Assembly (NCBI GenBank): GCA_947370945.1
Contig: CANBND010000003.1
Span: forward strand, 1-33,980
Length of the DNA: 33,980 nucleotides
Direction of reading: 5' to 3'
Source: Pseudobdellovibrionaceae bacterium
GTDB lineage: Bacteria; Bdellovibrionota; Bdellovibrionia; Bdellovibrionales; Bdellovibrionaceae
Position numbers and translations under genes: made by a program. How positions within the stretch are numbered: position 1 is the first letter of the stretch; every line of letters begins with the position of its first letter. This document shows positions 1-8,763 of this stretch, in pieces. A model generated the notes under the pieces. That model was not told where the DNA came from and did not search any database. It was given only the letters and a program-made list of their open reading frames with translations.

Positions 1-95
1 ACACAGCCTGACATTTTTTTGTCATTTTAAAAAAACAATAGCGCTAAATTGTCTATATTCAATTTAACAAGCACGCAATTTGAAGTTATCACTGT

Positions 96-1532
96 ATGAC
101 TAAAACACTATGTCTCATTTTGATATTATTCACTCAGGCTGTATTTGCGAATAAAAAAACTGTTTGCTCAATGACAATCAATTCAAATCACGAAATTGAA
201 TTGTTTAAAAAACATTTGCCAGCAACCGATTGGAATTTTATCGAACTGGTACCTGGCCCAGCTGAAACTGAAAATCAAAATTGGTTTGCAGAATCGTGTC
301 AGAAAAAAATTGAATGTGATATTTTAGTGATTTCGGGCCATTTTGGTGGAGCATTCTTTGGCGCCAGCAAGTACAAATTGCCGATTCAAGATCTTGAAAC
401 AAAATCATGTGATGAAAATTGTTCTGGCATCTTACATCAACCCAAAGAAGTTTTTTTGTTCGGATGTAATACTTTGGCCACCAAACAAAAGGACCACAGG
501 TCACCCGAAGAATATTTGCAAATTTTAATTGCCGATGGGTTTTCAGCCACACAAGCCAGCCAAATTGTCAGCTTCAGATACAGTGGCTTTGGCGATTCAT
601 TTCAAAGCCGAATGTCGCAGGTATTTGCGAAAACTCCGAATGTGTATGGGTTTTCTTCGGTCGGTCCAGCGGGAAACACCGTCGAGCCACTATTAAATAA
701 TTATCTGCTTTCAAGTCAAAATGAATATAAAAATTTTGAGCTTACGAAATCAAATCCACAAAAAAATACGAAATTATTTTCAAGCCTGAAAGAAACCAGC
801 TTGACTCAGACAAAAGGTGCCATCCTGAATTTAAAAACAGCCGAAGAAAAGCCATATTGTTATTTAAAAAGTTCACGTGTGAATCATTTATCTAAATTAC
901 GTTATATCGAAAAGTTATTTAAAGAAAATAAAGCGATGGGATTGCTGGACCACATTCAGACTTATTTGCACCCCGTTATTGCTGATTTAAAATCTTTGTC
1001 TGCAGAAGAATTGGCGGTTTTAAAATCGCTGTCGACAAATTTAAAAATCAAATCCGATTTGTTGAATTTAATGCAATTACAAGGCGATGTTTACATTCCA
1101 TTAAAAGCCAACGTTATACAAACGCTGAATGATTTACAATTTATTAATGACGATTATGCAACGTCATCGTTTCAAAAATTACTGGACCTAAATAAAGTTT
1201 TTTCAGATCAGAAAAAAGATATGCTCTGTTCATCACAGCTGACTTTGAATTTGCCGGCAAAAGCTGTACCCGCAGCACGTTGGAACGAAATGAATTTTTT
1301 AGTTTCGTTGATGTGTTTAAAACCCAAAGACATCACGATTCAAAATAAATTTGCAGAAATTATGCTAACGCATTCAGATCCTGTTATGCGTGGCACGGCG
1401 GTTTGGTTTTTTAATAGTATTCAAGCCCACGATGAATTGATTTTACAAAAAATTTCAGATGTTTTTAAAAATGACGTGGACGAAAATGTCAGATCAAGTG
1501 CTCGTTTAGTTTTAAAGGCCTTAAAAAAATAA
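96..1532 (+). CDS. Secreted uncharacterised protein with possible clan-CD (caspase/CHAT-like) cysteine peptidase region and HEAT-like C-terminus
   Basis: 478-aa ORF; N-terminal signal peptide (MTKTLCLILILFTQAVFA); hydrophobic strand + H82 (CDILVISGHFGG) and hydrophobic strand + C124 (EVFLFGCNTLA); C-terminal helical repeat-like segment (DPVMRGTAVWFFNSI...DENVRSSARLVLKAL). Confidence 0.8.
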   Translation: MTKTLCLILILFTQAVFANKKTVCSMTINSNHEIELFKKHLPATDWNFIELVPGPAETENQNWFAESCQKKIECDILVISGHFGGAFFGASKYKLPIQDLETKSCDENCSGILHQPKEVFLFGCNTLATKQKDHRSPEEYLQILIADGFSATQASQIVSFRYSGFGDSFQSRMSQVFAKTPNVYGFSSVGPAGNTVEPLLNNYLLSSQNEYKNFELTKSNPQKNTKLFSSLKETSLTQTKGAILNLKTAEEKPYCYLKSSRVNHLSKLRYIEKLFKENKAMGLLDHIQTYLHPVIADLKSLSAEELAVLKSLSTNLKIKSDLLNLMQLQGDVYIPLKANVIQTLNDLQFINDDYATSSFQKLLDLNKVFSDQKKDMLCSSQLTLNLPAKAVPAARWNEMNFLVSLMCLKPKDITIQNKFAEIMLTHSDPVMRGTAVWFFNSIQAHDELILQKISDVFKNDVDENVRSSARLVLKALKK

Positions 1533-1550
1533 TTGAAAATAAAATAGATT

Positions 1551-1581
1551 TACCCCAGTTTGAATCCTTCAAACCAGGGTA
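1551..1581. terminator. Probable bidirectional terminator hairpin between convergent genes
   Basis: TACCCCAGTTTGAA-tcc-TTCAAACCAGGGTA, imperfect inverted repeat (2 internal mismatches) between the stops at 1532 (+) and 1623 (-), flanked by A/T runs. Confidence 0.65.
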
Positions 1582-1622
1582 AAAATCGGATTATAAAATG
1601 TAGTACGTGTTTAAAGAAACAA

Positions 1623-2459
1623 TTATCCTGGAAGCAACTTCAGGGCTAATTGTTGTTGTGTGTTTGCTTGACCCAAAACTGCTGTTGCAGCTTGCATCAA
1701 AATATTTGTTTTCGCCAATGTTGTTGATTCTGCTGCAACATCCGTATCACGAATTCGTGAATTGGCTGCCGATAAATTTTCATCAGAGATCATCAAATTT
1801 GACGAAGCGGATTGCAATCGACTTTGGAACGCACCGATGTTGGCGCGCATTCCACTGACGTTGTTAATCGCATCATCAACAAAAGCCAGACTGCTTTGTG
1901 CAGAAAGTTTATCTGAAACTGATAATTCAGTTAATCCTAAACCTTCAAGTGTTGAATTTGTAGCCGTCGAATCAAAACTGATTCGATCGTTAAATTGATC
2001 ATTTTTAACACCGACTTGGATATCAAAAAGTCCGCCGACACCATTAATTAACGGAACACCGTTAAATTCTGTCGTCTGAGAAACTCGCTCGATTTCTTCT
2101 TTGAGCTGTTGATATTCCACATCAGTATAGCCTCGTTCGCGATCACCGATTGTATCCGATGACGCTTGAATTGCTAGTTCACGTAAACGTGTCAGCATAT
2201 TCGAGACTTCGTTCAGACCACCTTCGGCGATTTGCACCAAAGATATTCCATCGTTCGCATTTCTGTTTGCTTGTCTGAAGCCGCGAATATTCGCTTTCAT
2301 ACCTTCAGAGATCGCCAGACCTGCTGCATCGTCAGATGCATTGTTAATTCTATAACCCGAGGCTAATCGTGCCATCGTGGTCCCTTGTTGATTACTCAAA
2401 GAATACAGATTCTTATGAGCGTTCAGAGCAGATACGTTTGTTGCTATACGTAATCCCAT
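1623..2459 (-). CDS. fliC: Flagellin (short, D0/D1 only)
   Basis: MGLRIATNVSALNAHKNL..., LASGYRINNASDDAAGLAISEGM, NDGISLVQIAEGGLNEVSNMLTRLRELAIQASS; AGGAGG RBS upstream of ATG. Confidence 0.96.
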   Translation of the reverse strand: MGLRIATNVSALNAHKNLYSLSNQQGTTMARLASGYRINNASDDAAGLAISEGMKANIRGFRQANRNANDGISLVQIAEGGLNEVSNMLTRLRELAIQASSDTIGDRERGYTDVEYQQLKEEIERVSQTTEFNGVPLINGVGGLFDIQVGVKNDQFNDRISFDSTATNSTLEGLGLTELSVSDKLSAQSSLAFVDDAINNVSGMRANIGAFQSRLQSASSNLMISDENLSAANSRIRDTDVAAESTTLAKTNILMQAATAVLGQANTQQQLALKLLPG

Positions 2460-2600
2460 TTTATCCTCCTTGTTTGTTCATCATCCTTGACGATAACCTT
2501 TCCTTGGTTGCAATCAGAATCCATCCCGACTATTTTAAAAAATATAAAATCTCTATTAAAAAAATTTACTAAAGTATAAATATTAAATAAGTTCTTCATC

Positions 2601-3440
2601 TTAACCCTGCCTCATTAACTGCATGGCTAATTGACCCTGCTGATTTGACTGAGCTAGAACCGCAGTTCCCGCTTGCATCAAAATATTTTGCTTGGCCATA
2701 TTTGTACTTTCTTCAGCGACGTCTGCATCACGAATTCTTGAATTTGCCATCGCGTTGTTTTCAACACTTTGCTGTAAATTTTCAACTGTCGAACTTAAGC
2801 GTGATTGAACTGAACCAAAATTTGATCGCAATGCAGCCACATGTTGAATCGCTGAATCAACCATCGCTAAAGATTCTTGCGCTGAAAATTTATCATTCAC
2901 ATTCGCTTGATCTAAACCCAACGTTTGCGTTCTGATATCTGACGCTGTTCCATCAAAAGAAATTCTGTCCGCCAGCGGAGAATTTTTTGTATTAATTTGA
3001 AAATCAATATTATCTGCTGTGCCTGATAATAAATTTGTTCCGTTAAATTCTGTTGTTGCTGCGATACGATCCACTTCACTTAATAATTGTGAATATTCAA
3101 CGCCAACCAATTTTCTTTCACGATCACTAATCGTATCTGATGCCGATTGAATTCCTAATTCACGTAAACGAATTAAAATATTAGATACCTCATTCAAACC
3201 GCCTTCTGCGATTTGAATTAATGAAATGCCATCTTGTGCATTTCTGTCAGATTGTTTCAAACCACGAAGTCGTGCTTTGAGTCCTTCAGAAATAGCCAAA
3301 CCAGCAGCGTCATCTGACGACTTGTTGATTTTACTTCCTGAAGATAATCTGTTCATTGCCATGTCTAACTTTCCTTTATTTCCTGAAAGTGTATTCAATG
3401 TATTCATCGAAGCCACATTCGCGTTAATTCTTAAGCCCAT
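2601..3440 (-). CDS. fliC: Flagellin (second paralogue); start placed at MGLRINANV rather than at the upstream ORF start at 3575
   Basis: Classic flagellin N- and C-termini; GGAGG RBS (ttgtttcctcc on +) directly upstream of ATG at 3440. Confidence 0.95.
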   Translation of the reverse strand: MGLRINANVASMNTLNTLSGNKGKLDMAMNRLSSGSKINKSSDDAAGLAISEGLKARLRGLKQSDRNAQDGISLIQIAEGGLNEVSNILIRLRELGIQSASDTISDRERKLVGVEYSQLLSEVDRIAATTEFNGTNLLSGTADNIDFQINTKNSPLADRISFDGTASDIRTQTLGLDQANVNDKFSAQESLAMVDSAIQHVAALRSNFGSVQSRLSSTVENLQQSVENNAMANSRIRDADVAEESTNMAKQNILMQAGTAVLAQSNQQGQLAMQLMRQG

Positions 3441-3576
3441 TTGTTTCCTCCTTGAAACTTTGAGAATCCGATTTTTATTTTGTGTCTCGCTTTTAAACGT
3501 CTCACTCGTAAAATTCTTTTTCTCACTCTGAGAATCCATCCATGAATTCCCAAAAAACGTAAAACTCTTGTACACT

Positions 3577-3603
3577 TTTTCGGCTCATCTTGAGAAAACT
3601 TGA
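3577..3603 (-). promoter_or_regulatory. Sigma-28 (FliA)-type promoter for the flagellin at 2601-3440
   Basis: Minus strand TCAAGTTT-N11-GCCGAAAA versus consensus TAAAGTTT-N11-GCCGATAA (7/8 and 7/8, correct spacing). Confidence 0.75.
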
Positions 3604-3682
3604 GGGCATTGTTTCAAATAGATTCAAATTTGGCCCTAAGTACTGCTTTACTTTGATTCAGGACCTTAGTATTTTGTGTCTC

Positions 3683-4975
3683 ATGGAAATCAGAGATCCC
3701 ATCCACGGTTCGATAAACTTGACTGACGGCGAGGTCGCCATCATTGAATCGGTCGAGTTTCAACGTCTGCGCGAAATTAAACAGCTTGGCTTTGCCGAAT
3801 TCAGCTTCCCCGGAGCAACTCACAATCGTTTTTTACATTCGATTGGCGTTAGTCACGTTGCCGGACTGGTCTTTGATAGTGTTTTTCGAGCGTTCCCGTT
3901 TAAAAAATCACAAAATAAAAATCGCTTCCGCCAACTTGTTAAATTGGCAGCTCTTCTGCACGACATTGGTCACGGACCCTTAAGCCACACAACAGAACTT
4001 GTGATGCCGCAACTGAAAAAATTAAATATTAAACTTTATAACGATCAAAAAATTTCTCAAGACAGACAAGCCAATCACGAAGATTACACGATCAAATTCG
4101 TGACTGATTCCGAGATCTCGAAAATAATTCAGAAATACTTCCCCGATATCACGGCCGAGCACGTCGCATGTTTGATTGATAAAGATTTAAAGTGTGATGA
4201 ATTTATTTTTCTGGATGGAGTCATTAATTTCAGACCGCTGTTATCACAAATTGTTAGCTCTGAATTAGATGCTGACCGCATGGATTATTTAGAACGTGAT
4301 TCGTACTTCTGCGGAATCAATTACGGAAAAATTGATCGTGATTGGTTAATTCAAAATTTAACCTTGCACATTAAAAATAGCACGGCCTATCTGGCACTGA
4401 ATCGCAGGGCATTGTATGCCTTTGATGATTTTTTAATTTCACGTCACCATATGCATTTGATGGTTTATTTTCATCACAAGAGCATTATTTACGAAGAAAT
4501 GCTGAACAGATATTTAACTTCGCCGGATTGCAAATTCTTTTTACCTGCGGATTCAAACGAATATATTTCATATACAGATTACAAACTGTACGAACATCTG
4601 GATACAGTTGATAATCAATGGGCCCAGCGTATTGCAACTCGAAAACCCTATCGCGTGGCGATTGAATTACATAACCAAGAACAAATTCGTACTGAAAATG
4701 TACAAGCCCTTTTAGAAAAAAAAGGGATCGATACAATTTGGGCCAGTTCAAATGTCCGACTTTCAAAATATCATCAAACTGTTCAAGACATTTCAGAGAA
4801 TCCAAATCAAATTTATGTCATTGATCAATATGACAAATGGGATACGCCATCACCGATTGGTAACGCCACACAAATTTTCAGTAAATACGAAGGTGCGCGC
4901 GTGATTGATCGCGTTTACGTTGCACCTGAAAATTTTGATCATGCGAAGATTTTGTTATCTGAAGCGAAGTACTAA
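3683..4975 (+). CDS. HD-domain phosphohydrolase, SAMHD1/dNTPase-like (COG1078 type)
   Basis: MEIRDPIHGSINL..., HNRFLHSIGVSHVAG, LLHDIGHGPLSHTTE, SSELDADRMDYLERDSYFCGI; internal ATG at 3683 preferred over 3590. Confidence 0.88.
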   Translation: MEIRDPIHGSINLTDGEVAIIESVEFQRLREIKQLGFAEFSFPGATHNRFLHSIGVSHVAGLVFDSVFRAFPFKKSQNKNRFRQLVKLAALLHDIGHGPLSHTTELVMPQLKKLNIKLYNDQKISQDRQANHEDYTIKFVTDSEISKIIQKYFPDITAEHVACLIDKDLKCDEFIFLDGVINFRPLLSQIVSSELDADRMDYLERDSYFCGINYGKIDRDWLIQNLTLHIKNSTAYLALNRRALYAFDDFLISRHHMHLMVYFHHKSIIYEEMLNRYLTSPDCKFFLPADSNEYISYTDYKLYEHLDTVDNQWAQRIATRKPYRVAIELHNQEQIRTENVQALLEKKGIDTIWASSNVRLSKYHQTVQDISENPNQIYVIDQYDKWDTPSPIGNATQIFSKYEGARVIDRVYVAPENFDHAKILLSEAKY

Positions 4976-5659
4976 TTAACTTGCCTTCAAATTCAAATAT
5001 TTAAAATCTTGAATAACATCCCAAGCTGTCGCAAAAGATCCATAAGTTTTTTGTGCTAACTCGGTCGCTGTTAAAGTTGGATTCAAACTCAGTTGCGCCA
5101 CCATGTCTGCCCGATATGACGGACCAATAAGCAATCGATAATAATACGTTGTGTGATATTTTGACAATTGTTGGACTGACAAAATATCATCTTTACGATC
5201 TCGCAATGTGTGCTTTGCTACGACCAATTTACTTTTTTCAAATCGCAAATCTTCACCATGTTTTTTAACTAAAAAACTATACTCACTGGTCAATCCTAAT
5301 AAAATACGATCACCTTTATGCAAAGATTTAAATTTATTAAATCTTGAATCCGTCTTTAATAAATAGGCCAAGGCCGAAAAATAGCACTTTACTTTTATAT
5401 CTTTTAAAATTTTGGTGGCTCGATATAAACGATCTACATTTATTCTTTCAGCGTGAATTTCAATCCAGTTTGTAATTAATGACAGTGTTCGATAGTCACC
5501 GGATAAGCCCTCAATAACTCCGGCAATAAGCGCATCTTCGATATTCACATTTTCTTTTGTGTTTCGATCTCCAATTTTTATACCAACAGCAATCATTGAT
5601 CTGGTTAATAACAGTCCAGTCTGATAAGCATCCGTCGCAATAATTCTTTTAAAACTCAT
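4976..5659 (-). CDS. Uncharacterised protein, partner of nucleotidyltransferase; possible C-terminal winged-helix
   Basis: 227-aa ORF overlapping the upstream nucleotidyltransferase gene by 11 bp; C-terminal NPTLTATELAQKTYGSFATAWDVIQDFK looks like a helix-turn-helix. Confidence 0.75.
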   Translation of the reverse strand: MSFKRIIATDAYQTGLLLTRSMIAVGIKIGDRNTKENVNIEDALIAGVIEGLSGDYRTLSLITNWIEIHAERINVDRLYRATKILKDIKVKCYFSALAYLLKTDSRFNKFKSLHKGDRILLGLTSEYSFLVKKHGEDLRFEKSKLVVAKHTLRDRKDDILSVQQLSKYHTTYYYRLLIGPSYRADMVAQLSLNPTLTATELAQKTYGSFATAWDVIQDFKYLNLKAS

Positions 5660-6188
5660 AGCCTAATTTTTTCGTTAAAATCTGAACTTGCGAATCTACA
5701 TAATTTGGCCAATCAGGATTCGCATCATAGTTTTTAACCCAATCAATAATTTCTAAAAGTTCAGATTTTGTAATTTTTAAATCAATGCAGTCTTGTAAAT
5801 CAAAACCACGGTCACAATAGGCCAGAACCTTTGTGCCAATCAGATCAATTCGACCAAGTGTTTGAAAATGAATGGCCTCTCCAATATAAAGTGGCTCAAG
5901 ACGTTTTTTCCAATCTGTACGTAAATATTTCCGAAGTGATTCAGGGCCATGATTTAACCAATTTTCTTTAAGCGATGTTTGCTCTAGATTGAATTGCACC
6001 GCAAATTCTTTCGAGGCTTTTAAAATATATTCTGGAACAAGCGGATCTAAAACATCAACATCTTGGGTTTGCCTTGTAATAACACCTAATATTGAAAGTG
6101 CAGCGCCGCCAATAACAACCGCAGAAAAGCTAAGTTTTTTATTTTTTAAATAGAGATCAAAATTTTCAACGATCAGTTTTGGCTTCAT
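5649..6188 (-). CDS. Nucleotidyltransferase-fold protein (AbiEii/DUF6036-like)
   Basis: VVIGGAALSILGVITRQTQDVDVLDP (GG...TxDxD) and GTKVLAYCDRGFDLQDCIDL motifs. Confidence 0.75.
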   Translation of the reverse strand: MKPKLIVENFDLYLKNKKLSFSAVVIGGAALSILGVITRQTQDVDVLDPLVPEYILKASKEFAVQFNLEQTSLKENWLNHGPESLRKYLRTDWKKRLEPLYIGEAIHFQTLGRIDLIGTKVLAYCDRGFDLQDCIDLKITKSELLEIIDWVKNYDANPDWPNYVDSQVQILTKKLGYEF

Positions 6189-6196
6189 AAAATTAC

Positions 6197-6237
6197 CTTT
6201 TAAAATAGTATCATTTAAAATGATACTATTTTAAAAG
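6197..6237. promoter_or_regulatory. Perfect 19-bp inverted repeat with 3-nt centre, putative operator (or leader hairpin) of the nucleotidyltransferase operon
   Basis: CTTTTAAAATAGTATCATT-TAA-AATGATACTATTTTAAAAG, 8 bp upstream of the ATG at 6188. Confidence 0.85.
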
Positions 6238-6259
6238 CAATTTAGCAAGATTAAAGACC

Positions 6260-7441
6260 CTAAACTCGCTTCAAAATCACAGCGACACCTTGTCCGCCAC
6301 CAATACACGCAGAACCCAGACCATACTGAACACCACGTCTTTGCATTTCGTAACATAAATGATTTAAAATACGTGTGCCCGAGGCGCCCAACGGATGTCC
6401 AACAGCGATAGCCCCACCATTCACATTTGTTTTTGCCAAATCTAATTTTAATTCTTTGGCCACTGATAAAAATTGTGCGGCAAACGCTTCGTTCACTTCG
6501 ATCAAATCCATTTGTTCCAACGTCATATTTGCCTTTGTCAGAGCTTTGCGAATTGCAGGCGCTGGACCAATGCCCATGATTTTTGGATCACATCCGACAC
6601 TGGCCCACGAAATAATTTCGGCCATCGGTTTTAGGTTATTTTTTTTAACGAAAGATTCACTGGCCACAATTGTACACGCGGCACCATCAACAACACCGGA
6701 TGCTGTTGCCGCAGTGACAAGGCCGTCTTTTTTAAATAAGGCCTTCATCGCAGAAATTTTTTCAAGTGTTGCATCTGGTTTTGGGTGTTCGTCTTTGTTA
6801 ATGATCACTTCACCTTTTTTTGTTGTGACTTTCACATCGCAAATTTCTGTTTCGAAAAATTTTTGATCAAGTGCGTTTTTGCAGCGACGTTGAGTTTCAA
6901 TTGAATACTGATCACAGTCGTTTCGTGTGATTTGATATTTTTCGCCAAGGTTTTCGGCCGTGATTGCCATTGGAATTCCGGCATAAGCGTCAGTTAAGGC
7001 GCTGGTCATGTAATCTTCTAATTCAAAATTACCTAAGCGCATTCCATCAAAACGAACTTTGCGTGCGACATAAGGAATTTGCGACATCTGTTCGACGCCG
7101 CCGGCTAAAATTGCTTGTCCGTCGCCAGATTTTATCATTTGCACGGCGTTGATGACGGATTCAAAACCTGATCCACACAAACGATTCACGATGTATGCTC
7201 CGCGATCAACGGGGATATCACTTTTTAGACCGACGTGTCGTGCCAAATAGGCCGCGTCGGCGCCGCTTTGAATCACGTTACCAATAATCACGTGATCAAT
7301 TTGATCTGGATTTATGTTTGATGCCTGCATTGTGCTTTTTGCGGCAGCCACTGTTAAATCTGTGGCTGAAATATCTTTCAGGCTTCCACCGAATGAACCA
7401 AATGCTGTGCGTTTACCTGTTAATAAATAAATTTTTTCCAT
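6260..7441 (-). CDS. Acetyl-CoA acetyltransferase (thiolase)
   Basis: NRLCGSGFESV active-site Cys, NVNGGAIAVGHPLGASGTR, GSACIGGGQGVAVI. Confidence 0.95.
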   Translation of the reverse strand: MEKIYLLTGKRTAFGSFGGSLKDISATDLTVAAAKSTMQASNINPDQIDHVIIGNVIQSGADAAYLARHVGLKSDIPVDRGAYIVNRLCGSGFESVINAVQMIKSGDGQAILAGGVEQMSQIPYVARKVRFDGMRLGNFELEDYMTSALTDAYAGIPMAITAENLGEKYQITRNDCDQYSIETQRRCKNALDQKFFETEICDVKVTTKKGEVIINKDEHPKPDATLEKISAMKALFKKDGLVTAATASGVVDGAACTIVASESFVKKNNLKPMAEIISWASVGCDPKIMGIGPAPAIRKALTKANMTLEQMDLIEVNEAFAAQFLSVAKELKLDLAKTNVNGGAIAVGHPLGASGTRILNHLCYEMQRRGVQYGLGSACIGGGQGVAVILKRV

Positions 7442-7510
7442 TTTGCATACTCCTGTATTTTTTTATTTTAATAGCGTAAAAAGAAATAACAACATCTGCA
7501 AGGATATCTT

Positions 7511-8755
7511 ATGAACATACTGGTTATCGGCTCAGGCGGACGCGAACATGCGCTGATCAAAAGTTTTAAAAAGTCTGCGACCAGTAAAAATATTTTTGTT
7601 CTTCCGGGCAATGACGGAATGGCGGACGATGCAACCCTGGTTGATATTCCACAAAATAATTCTGAAAAAATAGTTTCATTTTGTAAATCTGAAAAAATTA
7701 ATTTTGTTTTCATTGGCCCCGAAGATCCTTTAGTAAATGGATTATCTGATGCGCTTCGAGAAAACGATATCCTCTGCGTTGGCCCATCAAAAACAGCAGC
7801 TCAGCTTGAGGGATCAAAAATTTTTGCCAAAAATTTTATGAACCAAGCCAACATTCCCACCGCAAAATCATACGTGGTTACAACAGTTGAAAACACTGTT
7901 GATAAAGCACAGTTTTTTTCCGCACCCTATATTTTAAAAGCCGATGGTCTGGCCGCTGGCAAAGGTGTTTTTATTTGTAAAACCATCGACGAGTTAAAAT
8001 CGGCAGCCACCGATTTATTTGTTCATAAAAAATTAGGAGCCGCTGGCGACTCCGCGTTGCTTGAAGAAAATTTACCTGGTAAAGAACTGAGTTTTTTGAT
8101 TTTAACCAACGGAAAAAATTATGAAGCCTTACCGTTGGCACAAGACCACAAACGCTTGCTGAATAACGATCTGGGGCCGAACACCGGTGGCATGGGCACA
8201 GTTGCACCAATGAAAATTTCAGATACCTTACACCAAAAAATTGTTGATCAAATAATTAAACCCAGTGTTTCACAAATCCAAAATCAAAATTTATTATTTC
8301 GCGGAATTTTATTTGTCGGCATCATGGTTGTTGACGATCAGCCGTATGCGCTTGAATACAACACCAGATTTGGCGACCCCGAAACTCAGGTGATTTTACC
8401 ATTGATCGAAAACGATACCTGTGAATTATTTTTTGATTTATCGAAAGGAATTCTAAATCCGATTCAGAAAAATAATTTACATGCCGTGTGCATTGTGAAT
8501 GCTGCAGAAGGCTACCCAGATCATCCTGTTAAAAATACGCCGATATTTTTTAATTCAGAAATAAAAAATCATTTACTGTTTGCCGCTGTCAAAAAAACGA
8601 ATGATTGTCTTGTGACAAACGGCGGTCGAGTTTTAAATGTCGTTGCGACGGCAGCAAATCAAACTGAAGCTTTGGAAAAAATTTATATTTTGAATCAGAA
8701 AATTGAATTTTCAAATCGCCAATATCGATCGGATATTGGTTTGAAAATATTTTAA
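7511..8755 (+). CDS. purD: Phosphoribosylamine--glycine ligase
   Basis: MNILVIGSGGREHALIKSF, GPEDPLVNGLSD, KADGLAAGKGV, LGPNTGGMGTVAP, EYNTRFGDPETQ. Confidence 0.97.
   Translation: MNILVIGSGGREHALIKSFKKSATSKNIFVLPGNDGMADDATLVDIPQNNSEKIVSFCKSEKINFVFIGPEDPLVNGLSDALRENDILCVGPSKTAAQLEGSKIFAKNFMNQANIPTAKSYVVTTVENTVDKAQFFSAPYILKADGLAAGKGVFICKTIDELKSAATDLFVHKKLGAAGDSALLEENLPGKELSFLILTNGKNYEALPLAQDHKRLLNNDLGPNTGGMGTVAPMKISDTLHQKIVDQIIKPSVSQIQNQNLLFRGILFVGIMVVDDQPYALEYNTRFGDPETQVILPLIENDTCELFFDLSKGILNPIQKNNLHAVCIVNAAEGYPDHPVKNTPIFFNSEIKNHLLFAAVKKTNDCLVTNGGRVLNVVATAANQTEALEKIYILNQKIEFSNRQYRSDIGLKIF
8708..8747. terminator. Hairpin embedded in the 3' end of purD, possible terminator
   Basis: TTTTCAAA-tcg-CCAATATC-gatcg-GATATTGG-TTTGAAAA, followed by TATTTTAATTTT. 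Confidence 0.5.
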
Positions 8756-8763
8756 TTTTAAAC

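Noticed and set aside
238-552. Overlapping ORFs 238-552 (-) and 343-528 (+)
   Set aside because: Inside the 96-1532 reading frame, which has a signal peptide and coherent motifs; no support for alternatives.
2460-2600. Searched for a FliA promoter upstream of the 1623-2459 flagellin
   Set aside because: No acceptable TAAAGTTT-N11-GCCGATAA match; only AT-rich sequence and an RBS found.
6375-6866. 163-aa plus-strand ORF
   Set aside because: Antisense to the highly conserved thiolase coding region; codon shadow.
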